Origin: Patagioenas fasciata
Taxonomy: Eukaryota > Chordata > Aves > Columbiformes > Columbidae
Assembly: GCF_037038585.1 (NCBI RefSeq)
Contig: NC_092520.1
Coordinates: 2,075,001-2,139,000 of the forward strand
Direction of reading: 5' to 3'
DNA: 64,000 nt
Made by a program: the position numbers and the translations under genes. The notes beneath the pieces were generated by a model. It was given only the letters and a program-made list of their open reading frames with translations, made no database searches and was not told the DNA's origin. Positions 1 to 9,676 of this stretch are shown here, piece by piece. Each line of letters starts with the position of its first letter. Position 1 is the first letter of the stretch.

Positions 1-786
1 TCCCAAAGCGCAGGGTAGGTTGTGTAGAAATGTGAAAATTTGCGCTGAAAACATTCTGCAGAGGGAGTACATGAGATGCTGAGTGTCTGGGATTTCCTGA
101 TTGTCAAGAAAATAAGTGATGCCTTGATCTTTATAAAGAAATTCTGCTTTTTCTTACCACGTGGTGCAGGTTTGATAGGTACCCACAGGGCAGCCAAGCT
201 GAGCTGAACTGCCCCATTATTGCACAATCCTAACAGTTTTATGACCAGACTTTTGATAACACTGCTATATATCATCCTTCAGCTGTTCTGACCCCAGGTC
301 TCCCTTTCCCCTCTCCTGGATGAGAACAGAGGAGGAAAAGAGGAAAAGAAGAGCAGAAAAAGGGGAGAGAGACAGACCTGCACTGTTGGAACAGCCATGG
401 TGCAAAGGGGGCCAGGATCTAAGTGCAACATGGCATGTAGAGAGGGCCCGATGTAGCCTGCACATTCTGGCTCTGCCTGCTGAGGGCTCCTCCACTAATT
501 AATCTGGCACCTTTCGGAGCCAATTTGGGAGCGCACACAGGCAGCTGGGCTACTGCGGCACCAGACACCGGGGAAGGGAGATGGTCCCCAGAGGTTCAGA
601 AAGCCAAAGTCTCCTGAATGCTGCATTTTTCCATCGTGTGCTTTAAAAAATAATTTTAAAAAAATGTTTGTAAAATGACTTATTTGGCTTAGTCGAGAGA
701 GGACGCTGCACCCAGCGCCGCGCGGTGAAGGGCTGTGAGTGAAAGACACTGCATGAGCAAACATCAGAGCTGCTATAGGGACACGT
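1..786. other. Intergenic, no feature recognised
   Basis: Unique-looking sequence with only short frames. Nothing resembles a gene or a known repeat. Confidence 0.6.
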
Positions 787-1599
787 CAGAGACCTGGACA
801 GGCTGGAGAGTTGGGCAGGGAGAAATGGAATGAACTAGAACAAGGGCAAGTGTGAAGTCTTGGATCTGGGCAGGAACAACCCCAGGTTCCAGTATAAGTT
901 GGGGAAGGAGCTGTTGGAGAGCAGTGTAGGGGAAAGGGACCTGGGGGTCCTGGGGACAGCAGGGTGAGCATGAGCCAGCACTGGGCCCTTGTGGCCAGGA
1001 AGGCCAATGGTACCTGGGGTGGGTTAAAAGGGGGTGGTCAGTAGGTCAGAGAGGTTCTCCTGCCCCTCTGCTCTGCCCTGGGGAGACCACCCCTGGAATA
1101 TTGTGTGCAGTTGTGGCCCCTCAGTTCCAGAAGGACAGGGAACTGCTGGAGAGAGTCCAGCGCAGCCACCAAGATGCTGAAGGGAGTGGAGCATCTCCCG
1201 TGTGAGGAAAGGCTGAGGGAGCTGGGGCTCTGGAGCTGGAGAAGAGGACACTGAGGGGTGACCTCATTCATGTTTACAGATATAGAAAGGGTGAGTGTCA
1301 GGAGGATGGAGCCAGGCTCTTCTTGTTGACAACCAGTGACAGGACAAGGGGTAATGGGTTCAAACTGGAACACAGGAGGTTCCACTTCAATCTGAGAAGA
1401 AACTTCTTCCCGGTGAGGGTGTCAGAGCCTGACCGAGGCTGCCCAGGGAGGTTGTGGAGTCTCCTTCTGTGCAGCCATTCAAACCCGCCTGGACACCTTC
1501 CTGTGGAACCTCAGCTGGGTGTTACTGCTCCATGGGGGGATTGCACTGGATGAGCTTTCAAGGTCCCTTCCAATCCCTGACATTCTGGGATTCTGTGAA
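787..1599 (+). mobile_element. CR1 LINE, type A, 5'-truncated
   Basis: Begins in the reverse transcriptase C-terminal coding part (RDLDRLESWA-like) and ends with the CATTCTGGGATTCTGTGA tail. It is nearly identical over long stretches to the copies at 17249, 23045, 26953 and 62153. No open frame survives. Confidence 0.9.
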
Positions 1600-2221
1600 C
1601 AAGGGTGTCACTCCAACTGCGATGCTACAGGGCTATCAGCAAGGAACAGGCTGTGTCTTTGGTGAGAGGAACTGAGATATTTAGAAGAAATTGATGTGTT
1701 TTGAGCACTGAGGGTTTCTGACATGAAGGAAGAGCTTGTGTGTCTGGAAGCAGCCCCTTTCCCATAATAATGACCTTGTCACCTCCCAGAAAATCCTTTC
1801 AAGGCACTGCAGGCAATGGTCAACCTCATCTTGGAGCAGGGCTGGTAGAGTTGCCTTGCAGGAGGACATCACCTCTCCTCTCCCTCCAGAGGAAGGTGGC
1901 AAATAATGAATAGTTAATGTCACTGCTTGAAACCGCTCGTGTTTCCATAGGACACGGAGCTGTGCTGCGGGGCTTTCATCCAACACCTGCAGCACTGAGC
2001 CCGATGTCATTCTACCTGTGTGGCCAGGACACCATTGCAGCTTCACGTCCCATTTTGCATGGGCAGCAATTGCCACTGATGTATGAACTGCCCTTAGTCC
2101 CCCCCCAGCTTTTCCACCCCTCCTTCCCAGCATTTAATTGTAGCCCTTTGCATGGGACAAACAGAGCTCGTTAGGACTCCTTAGTAGCTAGCACTGATTG
2201 AATTAGCAGATAAACATCACC

Positions 2222-2559
2222 TTATTGCGGCCTTTCCGTGCTTAAAGGGACCGAGAAGAAAGATGGGGACAGACTTTTGAGCAGGGCCTGTTGCCATAGG
2301 ACAAGGGGTGATGGTTTTAAGCTAAAGGAGGGAGATTCAGGCCGGACATGAGGAAGAAATTGTTGCCCTGAGGGTGGTGAGAGCCTGGCCCAGGTTGGCC
2401 AGAGAGGTGGTGGATGAACCATCCCTGGAGACATCCCAGGCCAGGCTGGACGGGGCTCTGAGCAACCTGAGCTGGTGAAGATGTCCCTGCTCATGGCAGG
2501 GGTGGCACTGGGGGAGCTGGGAAGGGCCCTTCAACCCAAACTATTTTCCATGATTCTTA
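2222..2559 (+). mobile_element. CR1 LINE 3' end, type C
   Basis: It carries AGGGAGATTCAGGCCGGACA, GAGGGTGGTGAGAGCCTGGC and a tail ending CATGATTCTTA. It shares these blocks with 15765, 36765, 46158, 59000 and 62772. Confidence 0.85.
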
Positions 2560-3470
2560 ATTACCCCAGGAAAGCACAGGGGAACCTCCCACGTAGCGTG
2601 GAAGATGTTTGTCTGGTGTCCATCTGCTGCAGTGCAGGGGATGCTCTCCCAGACCTTCGCTGCCCTGGCGTGAAGTGGAAGCACTTTTCCTTTCCCTCCC
2701 TTTATTTTCTTTAATGTTTCCCACACCTCAGTGCCTCTGTGCCATGTTTTCACCAGCCAAAACTGCTGGAGGCACCTTGTGCCATTAGCTAATCATTCAC
2801 CGATACCCGCTGCCGCCGCTCGGTGATACCATCGCTATCAGTCCCTGCACCGCTATCATTTCACCTTACACTCTTCTTATCGAAATGCTCAGCATCAAAG
2901 CAGTCCCAGGAACAGGCCTCTGCAATTCCCGTCACTCCAACAATCCCACCATCGCTTCGCTAATGCAAGGTCAGCCTGAATTTCCCATACACACAATGTT
3001 TCGATATCCTTTTCCAAGTACCAGGCAAACCGCTACAGATATCACCTCATCCGTGATTCATTGCTGTGTGCTAAGGAAAAAAACCTTAAATAAATTGGCC
3101 TCCCATGAGCCCTGTTTTTTTTTTCCTAGCTGCTTTGCATAAAACCTGAATGTAGGCAGCTAGGATTTGTATGGTTGGATTTAGTGATTCAGGCAAGGCC
3201 AGCGCTGCCCCAGCTCTCCCCTCTGTGCACCCGAGCGCATCTCCGTGCTGTTCAAACAAACTGCATGAGTGTTACCCCGAAATCTGCCCCTGGGGCTGCA
3301 GCACAGGGAGTGAGGCCAGAGCCCAACTGGCTTTGGCGAGGAATCTCTTGAGCTTTGGGATGAGCACCTAATTAGTCCCAAAATCCTTCCTCCACCAGCT
3401 GAAGCAAAACCATTTCATCAGGCTCCCAAATCCATCTGCACCCCCTGTATCCTCATGTTTCCCTACCCTC
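2560..3470. other. Intergenic, GATA-motif cluster in an otherwise plain stretch
   Basis: No coding signal. About eight GATA or TATC cores lie between 2798 and 3045, more than chance would place there. Confidence 0.4.
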
Positions 3471-3471
3471 T

Positions 3472-4420
3472 GGGTATCCCAAGGGGACACAAGCCAGCCT
3501 GGAGCTGTGGGTGCCATGGAGATACCAACCAGCCCAGAGCTGTGGGTCCCAAAGGGACACCAGAGCCATGGGTCCCAAGGGGACACCAGCCAACCCAGAG
3601 CCATGGGTTCCAAGGGGACACCAGCCAACCCAGAGCCATGGGTTCCAAGGGGACACCAGCCAACCCAGAGCTGTGGGTCTCAAGGGGACACGAGCCAGCC
3701 CAGAGCTGTGGGTCCCAAAGGGACACCAGAGCCATGGGTCCCAAGGAGACACCAGCCAACCCAGAGCTATGGGTCTCAAGGGGACACGAGCCAGCCCAGA
3801 GCTGTGGATCCGAAGGGGACACCAGAGCCGTGGGTCTCAAGGGGACACCAGCCAACCCAGAGCTGTAGGTTCCATGGGGACACCAGCCAAGCCAGAGCCA
3901 TGGGTCCCAAGGGGACTCCAGCTAGTCTGTAGCTGTGGGTCCCAAGGGGACACCAGCCAGTCTGGAGCTGTGGGTCCCATGGGGATACCAGCCAGCCTGG
4001 TGAATCCCAAGGGGACACCAGCCAGCCCAGAGCTGTGAGTCCCAAGGGGACACCAGCCAGCCTGGTGAATCCCAAGGGGACACCAGCCAACCCAGAGCCG
4101 TGGGTCCCAAAGGGACACCAGCCAGCCTGGTGGGTCCCACTGGAACACCAGCCAGCTCAGAGCTGTGGGCCCCAAGGGGACACCAGCCAGCCTGGTGAAT
4201 CCCAAGGGGACACCAGCCAACCAAGAGCTGTGGGTCCCAAGGGGACACCAGCCAGCCTGGTGAATCCCAAGGGGACACCAGCCAACCCAGAGCTGTGGGT
4301 CCCAAGGGGACACCAGCCAGCCTGGTGAATCCCAAGGGGACACCAGCCAACCCAGAGCTGTGGGTCCCAAGGGGACACCAGCCAGCTCAGAGCCATGAGT
4401 CCCAAGGGGACAAGTCCGGC
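3472..4420. repeat. GGGGACACCAGCC minisatellite
   Basis: Tandem units built from CCCAAGGGGACACCAGCCA and a variable partner (CCCAGAGCTGTGGGT or GCCTGGTGAAT). In 3980-4390 the two alternate regularly, giving a higher-order unit of about 66 bases; 3472-3900 is less regular. No frame through it resembles a gene. It lies about 1.6 kb beyond the likely 3' end of KCNE3. Confidence 0.93.
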
Positions 4421-6050
4421 TGCTCTGTCCCCATGGGGACCTCAAGATGCCCCAGGGAAGGAGCAGGTGCCCATGGCGCAGGGACCCTGACGCAGCTGCC
4501 ACAAGGTGGCACTGGCACCTTGTCACCCAGCCCGCTGGCCTCCACTCCCAGGCCCCAGAGTGGGGACACCCAGGGCATCTCCAGCCCTGCTGTAGGCTCT
4601 GGTCTGCTTTTAATTGCGAGGACAGAAGGGAGGATCAGAAATCGGGTGAATATTGATCGCCACATGAGCCCTCTTGCAGGAAGGCTTTTCCCCCTTAGGA
4701 TCTTCTGGACGAGAGAAATGCCACCCTGTAACAGGGTTGTCCCCCCCAGGTACAGCAGCAGAAGAGACTCTGGGGTCACCAGATCCATCCCAGCCACCCC
4801 CTTCTCCCAGGAGGGCCAGTGGCCACCAGGAGCGGCAAGCAGACCACATTGCTGGGGGTTTCGTCACCAGTCCCAGCACAGGGACCTCCACGGAGGTGGA
4901 GAAAACCCCCACGCAGTGTGTGTTGCACAAACCAACCCAGCAGAGGGTTTGTTGTCTCGGCTGTCCCCGCCTGGCCCGATTCCCTTGATTTATTTGCAGA
5001 TAAAGGGTTTATTTTCCTTTCCCAGCACTGCAACCGCAAGACAAACACGGCAAAGCCTCTTGAGCTACTTCCCGCTTGGGCCAGGTGCCGGGGGACGTTG
5101 GTGGCATTTGTCCCTGAGCCCCTGGAAAACCCCGTCGGCACCACAGACCCAGCTCAGAATCCACAGTGGGCTCAGCCCCAAAGCCAGCAGCCCCCCAGGG
5201 CTCCCCCAACCCCTCTGCCTTGGGTTTTGTGCACAAACCGAGGGTGTGGGAGATCAGGAATTGGTCATGGAGCCGCTGCCATCCCAGTGCTGCCAGTGCC
5301 AAGATTTCCAGCTCTACCCCAAACTATTATTATGGGGATTGGGGTTTGGCGTCACCGTCTGGGCTCAGGCATCGCAGCCGTGTTTAACCTCTGAATGCAA
5401 AAAAGCCCCTATGGGCCAGCTAATCTCGCTGCAATTAAAGACATTAATTATGCCATTATTAACAGGTTAAGACGTGTGAGAGACTGGCTCACCTGCACTG
5501 CACCACAGCCTGTTTTGAAGGATGAGGACATTTACTGTCCTGGCCACTGGCCACTCCACAGGCCAGTCCCAAACCTGGCCAGCTTAAAAAGCAGAGACAA
5601 AGCCAAGGAGCCCAGCAGGACCCAAGAACATCCCCTTCCCATCCACGGCTGCGCCCTCGCCCAGTGGAAAACACATTTGGGAAAGCGGTACAAAAGGCCA
5701 AAGCTACAGCCGAGAGCAGGAAGGAAGCAGGAAAAACTTCGGCATCACCGTCCGGAGCCCGGGGAGACTTTCGGGAACGTGTGAAGCCGGATGCCTCTGG
5801 CCGGGCTCAGGCCGCGACCGCAGCGTGTGCCCGCAGTTCCAGCGATGCTCCGCGGCGGGGAGGGAGCATCTCGTGTCCTGGGGCTGCGATGTCACCAACG
5901 GTTTGACCTTGGTGTCCCCTTGGCAGCACACAGGGAGCAGGTTTAGCCCATACAGCACCCCCTGGGCAGCCAGGGCAACGCATCAGCGTGGAGAGGTGTC
6001 CCACGGATCCCCCCGACACCGACTTCGCTCGGAGAAGAAGCAAACGCAAC
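4421..6050. other. Intergenic 3' of KCNE3, with an AT-rich block
   Basis: GC-rich, low-complexity sequence without a believable gene. At 5415-5470 an AT-rich island has several ATTA/TAAT cores, described under findings. Confidence 0.45.
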
Positions 6051-6072
6051 CGTGTTGGAAACCGCCACCTCC

Positions 6073-6078
6073 TTTAAT
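6073..6078 (-). terminator. KCNE3: Candidate KCNE3 poly(A) signal (ATTAAA)
   Basis: The minus strand reads ATTAAA about 475 bases below the KCNE3 stop codon, the first common hexamer seen there. The human KCNE3 3' UTR is considerably longer, so this could be a proximal site or unused. Confidence 0.3.
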
Positions 6079-6553
6079 TCCCCGCCAGAAAAGCGGCACC
6101 CAGCCTGGCTCAAAAATTACAGGGTTTTAGCACCAGAAAAACCCACTAGCCCATGTCACAAAGCTGCTGGCCACCCATAGAGGTCAACGCTGGCTGATCC
6201 AAGTGGGGAAATGGTAAAATTTTCTCTTTGAAGACACTGCGAGCCTCAGCGGGCCATGGTGGGAAAGGAGCTGCTCCTGCCATCCCCGTCCCCACGGGGC
6301 TCAGCCAAGGTGGGTCTGCGGGACCGGGACCTGCCCATGGGTCATACCCTGTCACCTTCTGCCAGACAGGAGCCGTAGCCTGGCCAGGATGTCCCCACAC
6401 TGCTCACACCAGGGCTCAGCAACTCTGTGGGGACACTAGGGGGGGTTTTCCATCAGCTTTGGGGCCAGGCTGGCCGGCAGCGCTGCCCCATCGCAGCAGC
6501 AACGTGACCCTCAAAGCCACCAGCTCGCAGGGGACAAGGCGTCAGGGCCGGGC

Positions 6554-6871
6554 TCAGATCATGGAGACCCTGTTCTTGATGTAGACGTGGTACGGGTCGC
6601 TGCGCTTGTCCACTTTGCGAGAGCGCGTGTAGCCCAGGATGAGACTCCCCACCGTGGCGGCGAAGAGCGTCATGACGAAGAGGATGTACATGTAGGCGTT
6701 GTCGTTGCGGCCGGGGCGGGTGGCGCGGGCGCTGGTGTTGCGTGCGGCAGCGGCGGTGGTGGCCGGGCGGTCGGTGGGACAGAGGACAACCCCTTGCAGC
6801 GTCTGGTTCAAGGCATCAAGCACCACCTGGAGGCTTTGGTGCCAGATCTCCGTCTGGTTGTTCTCCTCCAT
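6554..6871 (-). CDS. KCNE3: KCNE3 (MiRP2), potassium channel accessory subunit, complete in one exon
   Basis: An intact 105-codon frame closely matches vertebrate KCNE3 (human 103 aa). Family role: a one-pass membrane beta subunit that binds KCNQ1 and other Kv alpha subunits and keeps KCNQ1 conducting, notably in epithelia. Seen here: an extracellular N-terminus with three N-glycosylation sequons (N5-Q-T, N22-Q-T, N45-T-S); a transmembrane helix at about residues 60-81 containing T73-V74-G75, the counterpart of the human T71-V72-G73 activation triplet; and a juxtamembrane and cytoplasmic tail with RSRKVDKRSDPYHVYI, ending in RVSMI as in mammals. The variable Ala/Thr-rich stretch at residues 36-52 is where birds and mammals differ. 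The ATG lies 13 bases inside the exon after a good 3' splice site (acceptor AG at 6885-6886). As in human, the coding sequence is unspliced and LIPT2 is the next gene upstream on the same strand. Identity is recognised from memory of the family, not from a search. Confidence 0.97.
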   Translation of the reverse strand: MEENNQTEIWHQSLQVVLDALNQTLQGVVLCPTDRPATTAAAARNTSARATRPGRNDNAYMYILFVMTLFAATVGSLILGYTRSRKVDKRSDPYHVYIKNRVSMI

Positions 6872-8027
6872 GTCCTCCTCCAGGCTGTGGGGAAGGACAG
6901 GGAGGCTCAGCCAGGGCTGTCCCTGTGGTGTCAGTGACCCTGGGACAATGGCAGGGATGTCCTGCCGGACCCAACAATGACCCTAAAATGGTCCTTGAAG
7001 CACCTTCTCTGCCACACAGCAAGGGTAGCGCTGGGAGCTTTGTTTGCGGCAGTTCCCTCCCCAAATTTCACTCCTTCCACCAAGAGCTTTGGGGCGCTTG
7101 CCTGTCCCTGTCTCCTCCCCAGGGCTGGGGACAGTCGGGGACACAGCTGTCCTAGGGGATGGTTGACTTCAAAGCCTGTGTCCCCCAGGGAAGTGGGGGG
7201 ACAGTGGGCTTGCAGGGTGCAGAGGTGGCACCCAAGTGACACCGGGGGCGTGATGTCTGGGGTCCCCAGTCCTAAATAACCAATCCGGGACTGATCCTGC
7301 CATGCATTGACCCCACTCCCCCAGACCAGGTCCCCTGGGGTGAGCAGGGACCCCCATTTTTTCCCCATTGGTCCCCACCCAGGGCCAGGAGCCACAACCG
7401 CCCCAGCAGGAGCTCCCCACATGCTCCAGTGGACACATCCTGAGGGGTCGCTGCCCCAAACCCCCCCGGGGACTTCCCGTAGGTCCCAGACCCCATTTGA
7501 CCCCACCAGGGTCCCCACCGCCAGCCCACCATGGAGCCCCATGTGCCCTGTGTCCTCAAGCACCTTTGCTTGGCTGGAGCCTCTGAGTTGGGGCACACAG
7601 GAAGGGACTTGGGGACACAGGCCATTTCTCCCACATGTGCCATCCTTTGGGACCCACTGGCCCCACAAACTGCCGTTGTCCCCTGGGACACAGCACCCCC
7701 GGAGCCATCCCCCCAAACTCCTGAGCACCCCAGCAGCTCTGCCCCATGCACAGGCAGATGAACCCCCCCCAAAATAAAGGTTCACCCCAAAAGTCAGGGT
7801 GCAGCTCGCAGGCCGTGAGGAGGAGGAAGGGGCTGAGCAGCCACAAGCCCATGGGGATGGGCTCAGCCCCATGTATCTTGAAGGTTGAATTTGGGAGATT
7901 TAGGGCAATATTGGGGTTTATCTCAGGAGGGGAGGTGCGGCATGGGGGAACCCCCTATTAGGGAAGGGTGTAGGGGCTGGGGGGACAAAGCGGGGACCGG
8001 AGGGGTGGGAAGGGGGTTCGCACTCAC

Positions 8028-8205
8028 CCGCGGTGCCCTCGCTGCTGCCAGGCTGCGCCGGGACTGGAGCATCGCGGGGAGGGATGCCGGCCAGGCTGGG
8101 AGTGCCGCGCAGCCTCCTCCCCTTCCCGGGGCAGAGCCACCTGCCAAAGCCACCCAGCCCCAACGGGCCACCAGCCTGTCCCCAACCCACGGGTCCCGCC
8201 ACGGC
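8028..8205 (-). other. KCNE3: Probable KCNE3 non-coding first exon
   Basis: On the minus strand a strong donor (exon ...CGCGG, then GTGAGTG) lies at 8021-8028, and the KCNE3 coding exon begins after an acceptor at 6884. This gives one 1.14 kb leader intron. The 5' limit of about 8205 is inferred as roughly 30 bases below the TATA box at 8233-8240. The exon is GC-rich and contains one ATG, at 8070-8072. Human KCNE3 also has non-coding leader exons. No transcript evidence is available here. Confidence 0.55.
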
Positions 8206-8232
8206 CCTCTCGCCCCAGCCGGATACCAGAGG

Positions 8233-8240
8233 CTTTTATA
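8233..8240 (-). promoter_or_regulatory. KCNE3: TATA box of the KCNE3 promoter
   Basis: The minus strand reads TATAAAAG in a GC-rich setting, about 205 bases upstream of the predicted leader-exon donor. A minus-strand CCAAT (plus ATTGG at 8438-8442) lies about 200 bases further upstream. The spacing fits a focused promoter. This is sequence inference only. Confidence 0.5.
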
Positions 8241-8587
8241 GGGCTGGGAGAGCCAGACCCTGCATTTCCCTCCCGGCACACGCTGCCGGTCACGCTTTCC
8301 TGTCCCTCCTCTGTGTGTCCCCGCCGTCCCCAAGCCCTCGCGCTGGGCACCAAGCCTGCCCGGGGCATGTTCATCCCTGCTCACCATCCTCTGCCTCCAT
8401 AAAACGGGGTTTTCCTCCCGCTTGTGCCTCCCAGCCCCATTGGTCACTTTTGCCCACCCAAAATCCTGGGGGGCTGTGGGGTGAGGGCAGAGAAACCCCA
8501 AAGCTTGTGGAGCAGAACAGAGGCCTGGAGCAGCGGTGAGGGGCCACAGGGGGGGCTCAGCTCCCTCTCTGAGCCGCCTGCAGGAAC

Positions 8588-8593
8588 TTTATT
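8588..8593 (-). terminator. LIPT2: Candidate LIPT2 poly(A) signal (AATAAA)
   Basis: The first canonical AATAAA below the LIPT2 stop on the minus strand, about 830 bases down and only about 350 bases above the KCNE3 TATA box. A weaker CATAAA near 9077 is an alternative. Not proven. Confidence 0.3.
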
Positions 8594-9425
8594 TGCCATT
8601 TCTCCTGAACGAAAAGTTATCAAAATCAGCTTTACTGTGTCTACCTATAGGTTTGCATCCATAGGCAGGACCTCAGGGTGGCTGCACCGCTTCACTGGGA
8701 CGGCTCCTGTGAGCCCACACGGATCCTGCAGCCAGAGCGGTGATTTCGGAGGAGCCAACACCACCTGCACGGACCACAGTGACATCTCCAGCACTCGATC
8801 CCACACGATCCGAAATGGCCACAGATCCTTTCCTAGATCCATCCCCTCCTCCTCCCGCTTTCCCACCACATCAGCATCACTCCGTAATCAACCATTTACA
8901 GCCTCTTATCAGTGATTTTTCCACCTGCCCCAACCCCACAGCGAGGATTTTTGCCTTGTGAGGATTTCTCTGGGCACGGTGCAAGAAAAAGGTCGTTATT
9001 CATAATATCTTGGGGTAAATAGACAAAGGATCAGCAGCCGAAGTTTCCAGCAAGTCTTTTCATAGAAAATCTCCCTCTTTTTATGCAGCAGCAAGGGAAA
9101 AATGCTCAACCAGTCCCTCCTCCTCTTGTCCAAAGGGCTTGTGAGCATTCACCCAAATTTTGGAATTTTGTGGGGAGAGAGGCAGAAAAAACACACAAAA
9201 GTGCTTGTTTGGGCACTTCCCCAGCAGGTGACGGGGATGTGACACCCTCGGAGGTCTGAGTTGAGGGACACAGACCTGGGGAGAGCATCCCCGATGGAGT
9301 TTTGGCTGTTTAAGCGACAACCTGGACCTTTGTGCCGCTGTTCACGCGCTGTATGCAGGCAAAGGCACCAGAACTTGTCCTGCAATTAAGCACCAGGCGG
9401 TTGCACCGAGGGTTTGCCGGAACAC

Positions 9426-9676
9426 TCAGGCGCCGCGGCTCTCCCGCTCCCCGGCATCTTCTGAAAACACCAAGGTGCAGTCGAACACCTCCTGGAAGGA
9501 GTCGAGGAAAGGCTGGAGGACGTGGTCAACAGTGACGGGCCGGCCCAGCTCGCGGCTCAGCGACGTGACGCCTTTTCCCTCCAGCCCGCAGGGGACGATG
9601 TGGTCGAACCAGGTGAGGTCAGTGCAGCAGTTCAGCGCCAGCCCGTGCGAGGTGATGTGGTTCCCGCAGTGCACCC
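9426..9676 (-). CDS. LIPT2: LIPT2 coding exon 2
   Basis: The acceptor CCCCCGCAG lies just above 9676. The exon completes the split Gly codon, then encodes [16 protein letters not shown] with the catalytic Cys, and ends ESRGA-stop with TGA at 9426-9428. The C-terminus is a little longer than the human one. Confidence 0.94.

Noticed and set aside
4295-5470. 391-codon plus-strand open frame
   Set aside because: It begins in the GGGGACACC minisatellite and continues in GC-rich DNA with low-complexity Pro/Ser/Gln content. There is no domain or splice support, and other frames over the same region are open too.
6931-7872. 313-codon minus-strand open frame upstream of the KCNE3 coding exon
   Set aside because: It lies in the predicted KCNE3 leader intron, is Gly/Trp/Pro-rich from GC-rich DNA, and shows no recognisable domain.
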